Source: G963556115 sp963666605
GTDB taxonomy: Bacteria; Planctomycetota; SZUA-567
Assembly: GCA_965140405.1 (NCBI GenBank)
Contig: OZ223208.1
Coordinates: 3,038,001 to 3,102,000 of the forward strand
DNA length: 64,000 bases
Direction of reading: 5' to 3'
Shown here: positions 9,266 through 17,510 of the stretch, piece by piece
Position numbering within the stretch: position 1 is the first letter of the stretch
How the letters are laid out: the number at the start of each line of letters is the position of its first letter
The notes under the pieces: model-generated
Databases searched by the model: none
What the model was told of the DNA's origin: nothing
Seen by the model: only the letters and a program-made list of their open reading frames with translations
Position numbers and translations under genes: made by a program

Positions 9266-9304
9266 ATTATATAGACACCTTTATATCAGTTAATTAATTC
9301 GAAA

Positions 9305-9742
9305 CTACTCTTTAACAAGGAACAAAGGCTGTCCGTACTCAACAGGCTCACCATTCTTAACAAGAACCTTTTCTATAGTACCAGAGATCTCAGCTTTTAC
9401 TTCATTCATGATCTTCATTGCTTCAACAATACATACCACAGTATCATTAGTTACAGTATCTCCTACAGAAGTAAAGTCAGCAGATTCAGGAGAAGGAGCC
9501 GAATAGAAAGTACCTACGATTGGACTTGGAATAGGTGTTAGTCCAGCGGTATCGTCTACAGTAGGAGCACCAGCAGCAGATATAGCGGCAGGCATAGCAG
9601 GAGCCATCATTGCAGGGGCAGCGACCATGTTACACCCTGGCTTTTTCAACTTAATTTTCAAATCTTTCTCTTGAAGCTCTACCTCTACTAGATCATTTTC
9701 ATTCATTATCTCAACGAGTTTACTGATTTTTTCAATACTCAT
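9305..9742 (-). CDS. accB: Biotin carboxyl carrier protein of acetyl-CoA carboxylase
   Basis: The 145-residue protein has an N-terminal helical part, a flexible linker rich in Ala, Pro and Met (about residues 35-60), and a C-terminal biotinyl domain. The biotin-accepting lysine is in the EAMKIMNEV motif near residue 112. It carries carboxyl groups from AccC to the carboxyltransferase. A GGGAAAGG ribosome site precedes the ATG. The pepP-accB-accC order is a common bacterial arrangement, although efp, often between them, is absent here. Confidence 0.95.
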   Translation of the reverse strand: MSIEKISKLVEIMNENDLVEVELQEKDLKIKLKKPGCNMVAAPAMMAPAMPAAISAAGAPTVDDTAGLTPIPSPIVGTFYSAPSPESADFTSVGDTVTNDTVVCIVEAMKIMNEVKAEISGTIEKVLVKNGEPVEYGQPLFLVKE

Positions 9743-9857
9743 TCTGAAGTACCTTTCCCAAAGTTAATATTATATGATATTTTATTAAATTAAAAAAACT
9801 TATCGATCTCTTTGCCACCCACACGCACTTTTACACACAGCAACTTTCAATTATATT

Positions 9858-9886
9858 AAAAACCGACCAAATTCCAATGGGTTTTT
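9858..9886 (-). terminator. Weak hairpin after pepP
   Basis: A 7-bp stem (9858-9864 with 9880-9886) ends in a T5 tract on the minus strand, between pepP and accB. It could partly stop transcription from pepP; the loop is long and the stem is A/T-rich, so support is modest. Confidence 0.35.
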
Positions 9887-9901
9887 CATTCATAATAGCA
9901 A

Positions 9902-10987
9902 TTATCCAATTACAACAGACTCAATATCCTTTTCAAGACTGCTCAAAACAGTAGTTCTATCATTACGCACAACAACCATATCCTCAATACGAATTCCACC
10001 CTCCCCTGGATAATACAGCCCAGGCTCTACCGTAACCACTGCGCCAGCTGGCATTTTCGTTGTTATCTTTGATGAAACCCTAGGGGATTCGTGTACATCA
10101 ATCCCTACCCCATGCCCAAGTGAGTGCACAAAATATTCTTCACACTCTGCGCCAGCAAAAACAGCCCTAGCAGCTTTATCAGCTTCTTTTATTTCACGCC
10201 CACACTTTATACTCACAACCCCTGCCATCTGTGCAGCAAGCACAACTTCGTAGCGCTCACGCCAAAGATCTGTTACTTCAGAAATAAATAATGTTCTAGT
10301 AAGATCAGAGCAGTATCCGTCAATCACTCCACCAAAATCAATAAGCAGTATGGACTTATCCTTTATTACTCTTTCACCAGCATGAGCGTGTGGCAAGCTG
10401 GAGTTTACTCCTTCAGCGACAATAGTATCAAATGAAGGTTTCTCAATACCTTGGTCGAGCATCTGCAATTCTAGTTCAAGCTTGAGTTCTTTCTCAGTCA
10501 TGCCTACATTCACATGCCCTTTAAACTCCCGAAAAGCTGCCTCAATTGCTTGTATAGAAGTTGTTATTTTTTCTATTTCCCATTCGCTCTTCTGCTCTCT
10601 TATACTGGCAATTACACTATCGAGTGGAGCTGTTTTTAGTCCTTCAGCAAGTATTTTTTTATACCAATTCACAGAAATATCATTATCAGAAATCCCAATT
10701 TTCTTATTGGCTTTCTTTGATAGAAGTTTTGCTGCAAATGTTGCAGGGTGGTTCTTCCATGTAAGAATATCATAGCCACTGGTCGACTGTTGAGCCTCTT
10801 CTACATATCTACCGTCTGTTATTAAGTATTTCTTAGCAGAAGTAATCAAAAGAAGTGAATCATCTCCAGTAAACCCGCTGAAGTAGCGTACATCACTATT
10901 TCTGGTTATCAAAGCCCCTGCCAGCCCACTCACGCCTACGAGCTGTCTAAGTTTTTTTATACGTATTTCAATTTCTTTTGCAAGCAT
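9902..10987 (-). CDS. pepP: Xaa-Pro aminopeptidase (M24 family)
   Basis: The 361-residue metallopeptidase removes N-terminal residues that precede proline in the cytoplasm. It has the creatinase-like N-terminal domain (NSDVRYFSGFTG near residue 28) and the pita-bread C-terminal domain with all metal ligands: Asp in LIDFGG and in CSDLTRT, His in HSLGHGVGID, Glu in VTVEPGLYYPG and Glu in GGIRIEDM. A GAGG site precedes the ATG. It lies upstream of accB in the same direction. The gene could equally be called a proline dipeptidase of the same family. Confidence 0.88.
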   Translation of the reverse strand: MLAKEIEIRIKKLRQLVGVSGLAGALITRNSDVRYFSGFTGDDSLLLITSAKKYLITDGRYVEEAQQSTSGYDILTWKNHPATFAAKLLSKKANKKIGISDNDISVNWYKKILAEGLKTAPLDSVIASIREQKSEWEIEKITTSIQAIEAAFREFKGHVNVGMTEKELKLELELQMLDQGIEKPSFDTIVAEGVNSSLPHAHAGERVIKDKSILLIDFGGVIDGYCSDLTRTLFISEVTDLWRERYEVVLAAQMAGVVSIKCGREIKEADKAARAVFAGAECEEYFVHSLGHGVGIDVHESPRVSSKITTKMPAGAVVTVEPGLYYPGEGGIRIEDMVVVRNDRTTVLSSLEKDIESVVIG

Positions 10988-11095
10988 AACTATATTATCC
11001 TCTTAGGTTTTAGAATAAATCTAATCATACCAGAGTGCTCTGTCTTGGTCAATGCTCCTTATCAACTCATCACCAATTTTTTTAACCAAATATAA

Positions 11096-11129
11096 ACGGC
11101 AAGGTTGAGTATACCCTCAACCTTGCCGT
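11096..11129 (-). terminator. Terminator of the EF-hand gene
   Basis: A perfect 14-bp GC-rich stem (11096-11109 with 11116-11129, 6-base loop) lies between the EF-hand gene and pepP and is followed by TTTATATTT on the minus strand. Confidence 0.75.
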
Positions 11130-11199
11130 CAACAAACAAATTTTTTTTTTCCCGAGTCAAACCAACTAGCTTACAATTATTCCCCAAATAATCCTAATG

Positions 11200-11757
11200 C
11201 TATATCAACTTTGAGATTGACCCGCTATTTAGCAGAGCATTGATTGCCTCCGATGAATACTCTGGATCCTTGCCCTTCTGAGCTTGATCAAGATAAGCTT
11301 GAATTTTTGAACTGTAGTTATTTGAAAGGAAACTAAAGGTGTCATTTTCTTCAGCATTATTACTGTTCATCATATCAAGAAGAGTTGTCTGAGTCTGGTT
11401 CAGAATATCTTTCACCTGATCCATAGTATCAATTCCACCATATTTACTCTGAAGCAAGCCAATCATAGATTCACGACCAGAATCTAGTTCTTCGGCGGTT
11501 ACTTCACCATCGCTATCCGCGTCAAATATCTTAAAGATTGCATCTCCAAGCTTCTCTAAACTTTCACTTTGCTCAGCACCTTCTTGATTCATTGCTGTAT
11601 GCATAGCAGCAAATTCTTCTTTATTCAGCCCACCACTCTTATCAACATCATTCTTTTCAAATTCTGCTTTTGCTTCTTCTTCAGTAGGCTTGGCTGGACG
11701 TAGCATGGAGTTAGTTCCATATAGTGACGAATTATTAGTAACACTACCGATACTCAT
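11200..11757 (-). CDS. EF-hand calcium-binding protein of unknown role
   Basis: I place the start at the ATG ending at 11757, after AAAGGAGATGTT, giving 185 residues; the longer frame has no ribosome site. Two full 12-residue EF-hand loops are visible: DVDKSGGLNKEE near residue 37 and DADSDGEVTAEE near residue 79, each with acidic residues at the calcium positions and a glycine at position 6. The N-terminal 20 residues are Ser/Asn-rich and there is no signal peptide or membrane segment, so it is probably cytosolic or secreted without a classical signal. The C-terminal half is helical and unrecognised. It is a single-gene unit. Confidence 0.75.
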   Translation of the reverse strand: MSIGSVTNNSSLYGTNSMLRPAKPTEEEAKAEFEKNDVDKSGGLNKEEFAAMHTAMNQEGAEQSESLEKLGDAIFKIFDADSDGEVTAEELDSGRESMIGLLQSKYGGIDTMDQVKDILNQTQTTLLDMMNSNNAEENDTFSFLSNNYSSKIQAYLDQAQKGKDPEYSSEAINALLNSGSISKLI

Positions 11758-12222
11758 AACATCTCCTTTAACAGTATTGTGGTATATTCTAGACCACAGA
11801 ATCAATCATAATTATTATTCGTAAAAAAATCCACTGTCCCATCCCGAGCCATATATCAATCCCCATCAACTCTGACTCTGCCCCTACAATGTCAATTATT
11901 GTTCCAGATTAATTTTTATAATGAATAATCACCAAAAACGAAGATATATACTACTATTTACAGCATATTAGCGTTATCCACAAAAATATTTTAATCAGAG
12001 TACCACCTAACAATGCCCCGATCAAACGGCACATTTAACCGGAATATTTTTCTTTAATAGGAATAAGCCTATTCAGTATATGTTGATAATAACTGATAAA
12101 AACATACTAATACCAGTTTCAATGCATTCATCCACTTGCAAATCGCCTAAAAATCAGAATAATAATCCAAAATACAGATTTATTAACTAGTAGTTTAATC
12201 ATGACAACTTGAAAGGAAGAAC
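11758..12222. other. Intergenic region between two divergent genes
   Basis: This AT-rich interval separates the EF-hand gene (-) from the DUF1015 gene (+) and must hold both promoters. I see AAAGGAAG before the DUF1015 ATG, but no convincing -35/-10 pair, RNA gene or reading frame. Confidence 0.5.
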
Positions 12223-13533
12223 ATGCCAGTAATTCAACCATTCTCAGGATGGCGCTATGATCCAGCAAAAGCAGACTACGCCAAAGTAGCTATGCCTCCG
12301 TACGATGTGGTCGGTGAAGAGTATCAGAACGACCTCTACACCCGCGATCAAAACAATTCAGTACGTATTATCTATGGTAAAATTTTTGACACAGACACAG
12401 ATAGTGACAATCGCTACAGCAGAGCTGCCACTCACCTTGATCAGTGGCGTGAGGAAGGTCTTCTTATTCAGGACAAACCTTCCCTCTACCTCTACGAACA
12501 AGAATTCTCAGCAGACGGCGTCACCTATAACAGACACGGCTTCTTCGCAAGAGTTCTTCTTTCAGAATGGGGCGAAGCAGGAGTCTTCCCACACGAAAAG
12601 ACACTCTCTGGTCCAAAAGAAGACCGCCTAAAACTTATGAAAGCTGTAAAAGGTAACCCAGGTCCAGTATTTGGCCTCCTAAGCGACAAAGACGGCAATA
12701 TCAGCAAAGAACTTGCAAAGCTTTATAGTGCATCACCACTTGCAGACTTTATTGGTGACGACAAAGTAACAAACAAGTTCTGGGTACTAGATGATCAAGA
12801 GAAGGCAAATGCTTTCAGTGCTCTCTGCTCTGAAGGGCAAATCTTTATTGCAGATGGTCACCACCGTTATGAAACAGCTCTAAACTACAGAAACACTGTA
12901 CGCGAAGCTATGCAAGCAGCTGGTCAGACTCCTCCTCCACTAGGAGAGCTTGACTCTGACTACCTAATGATGTTCATCGTTCCAGACAGCGATCCAGGTC
13001 TGGTAATCTGGCCAACTCACCGCCTAGTATACGGTGTTGATGACGAAGCAGTTGCAAACCTTATATCTACACTTACCGTAAACTTTGACCTAAGAAAAGA
13101 AGCTAACGAAGAGAAGCTCATCAAAGATATCGAGGCCAACTCAACACCGGCTTTCGGACTCCTACTAAATGACGACAAGTACTTTGTAAGCATGAAAAAT
13201 CCAAAAATAATGCAGACTAGAGCCTCAGACAAGTGTTCAGCTTGGCAAGAGTTGGACGTATCTGTCTTACACCTTCTTATTCTTGAAGACCTACTTGGAA
13301 TTGATGAAGGCAAGCTTCTACGCAAAGAGAACATCATCTACTCTAAGGACGCAGCCGAGTCACTACGTATGTGTAGCAAGCATGAAAAAGGCATACAGTG
13401 CGGCTTCCTAATGCGCTCAACTACCATGGAGCAGGTAAAGAATGTCAGCTATGAAGGCGAAGTAATGCCACAAAAGAGTACATACTTCTTCCCTAAAGTA
13501 CTATCAGGAATGGTCTTCAACCTATTCTCCTAA
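12223..13533 (+). CDS. DUF1015 family protein
   Basis: The 436-residue protein matches the uncharacterised DUF1015 family (PF06245): a start of the type IQPFSGWRYDP, an early PPYDVV motif near residue 26, and the conserved IADGHHRYETAL near residue 208, whose charged residues look like an active site or nucleotide site. It has no signal peptide and is probably cytosolic. The reaction is unknown. In some bacteria the family sits near serine or amino-acid metabolism genes, but the neighbours here give no such hint. Its own terminator follows. Confidence 0.85.
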   Translation: MPVIQPFSGWRYDPAKADYAKVAMPPYDVVGEEYQNDLYTRDQNNSVRIIYGKIFDTDTDSDNRYSRAATHLDQWREEGLLIQDKPSLYLYEQEFSADGVTYNRHGFFARVLLSEWGEAGVFPHEKTLSGPKEDRLKLMKAVKGNPGPVFGLLSDKDGNISKELAKLYSASPLADFIGDDKVTNKFWVLDDQEKANAFSALCSEGQIFIADGHHRYETALNYRNTVREAMQAAGQTPPPLGELDSDYLMMFIVPDSDPGLVIWPTHRLVYGVDDEAVANLISTLTVNFDLRKEANEEKLIKDIEANSTPAFGLLLNDDKYFVSMKNPKIMQTRASDKCSAWQELDVSVLHLLILEDLLGIDEGKLLRKENIIYSKDAAESLRMCSKHEKGIQCGFLMRSTTMEQVKNVSYEGEVMPQKSTYFFPKVLSGMVFNLFS

Positions 13534-13546
13534 AAAGATTACATAT

Positions 13547-13583
13547 AAAAAATGGCTGATACGTTAAGTATTGGCCATTTTTT
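13547..13583 (+). terminator. Terminator after the DUF1015 gene
   Basis: A 16-bp stem with two G-U pairs (13547-13562 with 13568-13583) ends in a T7 tract on the plus strand. Confidence 0.85.
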
Positions 13584-13630
13584 TATAATGAGACTGAACC
13601 TAAGTTCCAATATTACCGATAACCTATAAG

Positions 13631-14986
13631 ATGAAAAAATCTCATGTAGTATACTACTCAATATTCACACTATGCCTGATTGCACTATGCCTTAGTGGCT
13701 GTAGTACAATATCATCTATGCGCCCTATCAACAGCATCCGCACAATACTACACACAAGCTTAGAATCATCAGGATATATCGGTAGCGAAGAGTTCGAAAG
13801 AACACTTGATATCTACACCAATTCAAAGACAGTACAAGGTAATAGCCTACAAGTTCTCAACAACGGCTATACATTCTTCCCAAAACTTCTTGAAGAGCTC
13901 GACAACGCCAAAGAGTCCATAAATATAGCGATGTACGACTTCACTCTAGACAAAATAGGCACACAAGTATATGAAAAGCTTATCTCAGCAGTCAACAGAG
14001 GCGTCAAGGTTCGTCTGACATATGACGAATTCGGATGTGATTCAAAGATAGAAGAATTTCATGAATTACAAGAAGCAGGTGGAGAAGTACTCACCTTCAA
14101 TACCACAAGATTCTGGACTGCCCTCAGGTTGAACAGCCGAAACCATAGAAAGATCGTTCTTATTGATGGGACTTCAGCATTTGTCTCCGGTCTGAATATA
14201 TCTGACAACTATAATAGCGATGGTTTCAATGGTTGGCGTGACTCAGGGGTATTTATCAAAGGTCCCGTCTGCAACGATATAGAAAAAGTTTTTGCCCAAA
14301 CCTGGAACCAAGCAGGCACCGAGTGGTTTGGTATGAACCTCCCAATTGTTGGATCAGTAGAGGTAAAACGTGCTCTGGATTATCCATTTATGAAATTATT
14401 CCATACAGAGTATGAGCCTCAAATTAAAAATATTGAGGAGTGCGGTGATGTCAATATCCGCATAGTTGAACAATCACCTGAATGGATAGATAGTTATCAT
14501 GTAAATTTATTCACAATAGCGATCAATAGTGCTAAAGAATCGGTATATATATCTACACCTTACTTCCTACCTTCTGACCTTATCAAGAGAGCACTAATAA
14601 ATGCCTCGAAGAGAGGTGTTGATGTAAGAATACTGACCCAAGGCAAGACAGACCTGCCATTATTCAGAACTATAGCAAGAGGTGAGTACCATGACTACAC
14701 CGAGTATGGGGCGCGTATATTCGAATGGGACAACTCTATCCTGCACCACAAATGCGCAATCATCGACGGTAAATATGTTATCGGAGGGAGTGTAAATCTC
14801 GATTCACGCTCACTACTTATGAACTACGAAATTGCTTTCTGTACCGATACCGAAGAGGTTGTACAAAAGTACCTCAACATCTACCTAGAAGACCTATTAA
14901 TTTCTACAGAGTACACTCACGAAGACGCACTCAATATGCGTACCGGCAAGACTCTCCTCTTCTCCCCTATCCGCGGTCAACTATAA
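13631..14986 (+). CDS. Phospholipase D / cardiolipin synthase-like lipoprotein
   Basis: The 451-residue protein has two PLD catalytic motifs: HRKIVLID at residues 172-179 and HHKCAIID at 372-379, each H-x-K-x4-D, followed by GGSVNLDSRS after the second. This architecture joins two phosphatidylglycerols into cardiolipin or hydrolyses phosphodiesters. Unlike the usual ClsA enzyme with two N-terminal membrane helices, it begins with a signal peptide ending in a lipobox (LSGC, cysteine near residue 24), so it is probably a lipid-anchored protein on the periplasmic side. The ribosome site before the ATG is weak. Confidence 0.85.
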   Translation: MKKSHVVYYSIFTLCLIALCLSGCSTISSMRPINSIRTILHTSLESSGYIGSEEFERTLDIYTNSKTVQGNSLQVLNNGYTFFPKLLEELDNAKESINIAMYDFTLDKIGTQVYEKLISAVNRGVKVRLTYDEFGCDSKIEEFHELQEAGGEVLTFNTTRFWTALRLNSRNHRKIVLIDGTSAFVSGLNISDNYNSDGFNGWRDSGVFIKGPVCNDIEKVFAQTWNQAGTEWFGMNLPIVGSVEVKRALDYPFMKLFHTEYEPQIKNIEECGDVNIRIVEQSPEWIDSYHVNLFTIAINSAKESVYISTPYFLPSDLIKRALINASKRGVDVRILTQGKTDLPLFRTIARGEYHDYTEYGARIFEWDNSILHHKCAIIDGKYVIGGSVNLDSRSLLMNYEIAFCTDTEEVVQKYLNIYLEDLLISTEYTHEDALNMRTGKTLLFSPIRGQL

Positions 14987-15106
14987 AATACTTGCAAATC
15001 TCAACAACACATCCCCTCTCTCAACCAACACCAATATTCCCAACAACCTAATAACAAAAAACGCCCTTAAACAACTAAAAATAGCCCTGCAAAAAAAAAA
15101 CATTAA

Positions 15107-15140
15107 AGAATCAGCTGAACCAAAAGGTTCAGCTGATTCT
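15107..15140 (-). terminator. Terminator of the PP-loop gene
   Basis: A perfect 15-bp stem (15107-15121 with 15126-15140, loop of four A) is followed on the minus strand by a T-rich stretch (TTAATG then ten T). It lies between converging genes and may serve both. Confidence 0.85.
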
Positions 15141-15178
15141 GTTCAAAAACAAAATAGTATAAAAACGATAGCAAAGTT

Positions 15179-16258
15179 TTATCTGCCACCATAATCATTA
15201 CGAGTCTTCTTACTTGCTTGATACTTCTCCCTGCCTAGTACTAGGTCACAAATATCAGCAGGATCAACAATACTGAACTCACCAATTGCAACACCCTTAT
15301 CCATAGTCTGACCACCAAAATACTTGAGTATAGGTGCTTTTCCAGTATCACGATATTTCGAGTAATACCCAGCCAGTCCACCAGCAATACGCTCAACCTC
15401 ATCATCCACTCCACCTCGTACGAGAATGAATGCACCCGGTTTTGGATCGGTAATATAGAACGTATCCCCTTCAAGTGCAAGTGCTTCAATTATATCACCC
15501 TCATCACCACTCCGGGATGATATCAACTTTGCTCCATTCTTAGCTCTATAATGCCTACCAAACTTGAGCATATCAAGGTCATTTTCAGTAATCTCATCCT
15601 TATACTCCATCAACTCACTAAGCCTTGCAGAGTAACCGATATCAGTAAGCAGACAACCTCCAGCCGGCGCGGGATAATCTTTGACTCCAAGCTCATCAGC
15701 AAGACCCATTTGATCGTAGCGAGAACGCCCAGAGATACCGTATAGCTCCTCTCTATTTACCCAACCTTCCTTCTCAGGAATAGTCTCTTCAAGTAGCTGC
15801 GCACAAAGCGGTCTAAGGAGTAATCCTTCCCCGCCATATTCTTTGAGGTGATTTAGTACACAATTCATAGAATGCCTCTGTTGACTCTTAGGTCTCTGGC
15901 CAACCACTTCACCACTACATATAAAATCTGCCCCAATCTCACGCATAACCTCAAGACCAGTCTTTACAGTATTTATCCTACAGTCGGTACAAGGGTTCAA
16001 GTTCTTGCCAAGTCCATACTTATTATCCTTTACAAGATTCATTATCCCAGTAGTAAGATCTCTAAAGATTACTTGAGATGCACCTAGTTCAAGGCAGTCC
16101 TTCTCAACCTCTGCTCTCATCTGAGGCAGTAGCCTCCTACTCTCAAAGCTATGCAAGCCATGAAAAGCGATAACCTCCAAACCCATCTTAACCATAAGTT
16201 TTATAACAAGTCTACTATCGAGTCCACCCGAGTATAGACATACGCACTTCTTCTTCAT
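15179..16258 (-). CDS. PP-loop ATPase, predicted tRNA thiolation-type enzyme
   Basis: The ATG ending at 16258 follows AAAGGTGG, giving 359 residues; the longer frame lacks a ribosome site. The PP-loop SGGLDSR near residue 10 marks an N-type ATP pyrophosphatase that adenylates a tRNA base, as in MnmA, ThiI and TtcA. A NPCTDCR motif near residue 91 resembles the paired cysteines used in sulfur transfer, and a GEVVGQRPKSQ stretch follows. Database entries for such proteins are often named tRNA 2-thiouridylate methyltransferase subunit (COG2117), which is not experimentally secure. No THUMP or rhodanese domain is visible. I am confident of the fold, not the substrate. Confidence 0.75.
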   Translation of the reverse strand: MKKKCVCLYSGGLDSRLVIKLMVKMGLEVIAFHGLHSFESRRLLPQMRAEVEKDCLELGASQVIFRDLTTGIMNLVKDNKYGLGKNLNPCTDCRINTVKTGLEVMREIGADFICSGEVVGQRPKSQQRHSMNCVLNHLKEYGGEGLLLRPLCAQLLEETIPEKEGWVNREELYGISGRSRYDQMGLADELGVKDYPAPAGGCLLTDIGYSARLSELMEYKDEITENDLDMLKFGRHYRAKNGAKLISSRSGDEGDIIEALALEGDTFYITDPKPGAFILVRGGVDDEVERIAGGLAGYYSKYRDTGKAPILKYFGGQTMDKGVAIGEFSIVDPADICDLVLGREKYQASKKTRNDYGGR

Positions 16259-16445
16259 TTGTACCACCTTTAAAAAAATATTAGTTTCTATCCTCACCCC
16301 TTGCAATTAGGAATGTAATACCTATTATGATTAATATACTACTCATTTGTCAAGGGGTATAATTCTCCTATAATACTATCTGAGTTAAATTTACGCAAAG
16401 TATTTATCATTTGATCATAACACCGCTTAGTCAACTGGGGATGAG

Positions 16446-17297
16446 ATGGAACAAAACGACTTTGAGCATATTGTAGATAGCATTATAGACCTTCCAACCC
16501 TTCCTCAGGTCGTAACAACTCTAATTCATGCAATAAATGACCCATATAGTGATGCATCAATAATAAACAACATTGTAGAGAACGACCCTGCTCTTGCAGC
16601 TAGAATTTTAAAGCTTGTAAATTCATCATTTTACAGCCTTAGCCACCCAGTAAATTCTATCCAACAAGCCGTTGTCATTCTTGGTTTCAATACAATAAGA
16701 AGTTTATCAATCAGTGCCTCGGTTTTCAATGCTTTCACTGCAAACAAATTCTCCTATGAAGGGTTCTGGACACAGTCACTTGCTTGTGGTTTTATACTGG
16801 ATGTCATGTCAAGGTACTCACCAATACTCGACACCGATGCAACCTTTACAGTAGGTTTACTTCATAGTATTGGCAAAATTATTATTGAGCAGTATGCCCC
16901 AGAAAAGTTTGAAGAAATTTTGAATGTAGGCAATCAACGTAAGGTATCATATATTGATGCTGAAAAGGTAGTACTAAATACCAGTTATACTAATCTTGGA
17001 TATTGGCTCACAGAGAAATGGTCACTATCAGAGAAGATCCAACAAAGTATCTTATACCAAAATTCCGTAGAAGAAGCTCCAGAAGACATTGCCCCACTAT
17101 CAGCCGCAATACAATTTGCTTTCAAATTTTGCAGATACAAAGGCTGCGAGAACGGCAGTGATTTTGACAAGCCAAGCCCGCCAAAGCAAGAACTCTGGGA
17201 TAGCCTGCAAATATCAGAAGAAGACCGACAAGAAGTAATCGACAAACTTGAAAAGTGCGTAGAGTCCGCAATAGACGCTCTAGACGACCTCTGCTAA
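16446..17297 (+). CDS. HDOD domain protein
   Basis: The 283-residue protein is a single HDOD domain: it opens with a DLPTLPQVV motif near residue 17, followed by VENDPALAARILKLVNSSFYS, and contains the histidine of GLLHSIGK near residue 140, the remnant of the HD phosphohydrolase site. HDOD proteins are non-catalytic scaffolds linked to signalling, motility and cyclic-di-GMP networks. No partner receiver or GGDEF domain is fused or adjacent, so its signal is unknown. A GGGGATGAG stretch before the ATG serves as ribosome site. Confidence 0.88.
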   Translation: MEQNDFEHIVDSIIDLPTLPQVVTTLIHAINDPYSDASIINNIVENDPALAARILKLVNSSFYSLSHPVNSIQQAVVILGFNTIRSLSISASVFNAFTANKFSYEGFWTQSLACGFILDVMSRYSPILDTDATFTVGLLHSIGKIIIEQYAPEKFEEILNVGNQRKVSYIDAEKVVLNTSYTNLGYWLTEKWSLSEKIQQSILYQNSVEEAPEDIAPLSAAIQFAFKFCRYKGCENGSDFDKPSPPKQELWDSLQISEEDRQEVIDKLEKCVESAIDALDDLC

Positions 17298-17449
17298 AGT
17301 GAAAAACTCAAAGCATAATTTAGTACTACTTCAAAAACTCGCAATAAACATGTAGTCGTGAGTATAAAGTTATACTAAATGTATCTTGCCGATCCACACA
17401 ACCTCCTCAATTTACTGCACCAACTGCTCTGCACACAAGCGTATAACTA

Positions 17450-17482
17450 AAAAAGGTAGAAGGCGCAATTGCACCCTCTACC
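17450..17482 (-). terminator. tyrS terminator
   Basis: A 12-bp stem with G-U pairs (17455-17466 with 17471-17482, loop AATT) ends in T6 on the minus strand just beyond tyrS. Confidence 0.85.
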
Positions 17483-17510
17483 CATTGATACACATGTTTA
17501 TGGTTGAATA

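Noticed and set aside
11200..11757. Dockerin (cellulosome) interpretation of the EF-hand protein
   Set aside because: Loops differ from dockerin loops in spacing and flanking residues, and there is no secretion signal or carbohydrate enzyme nearby.
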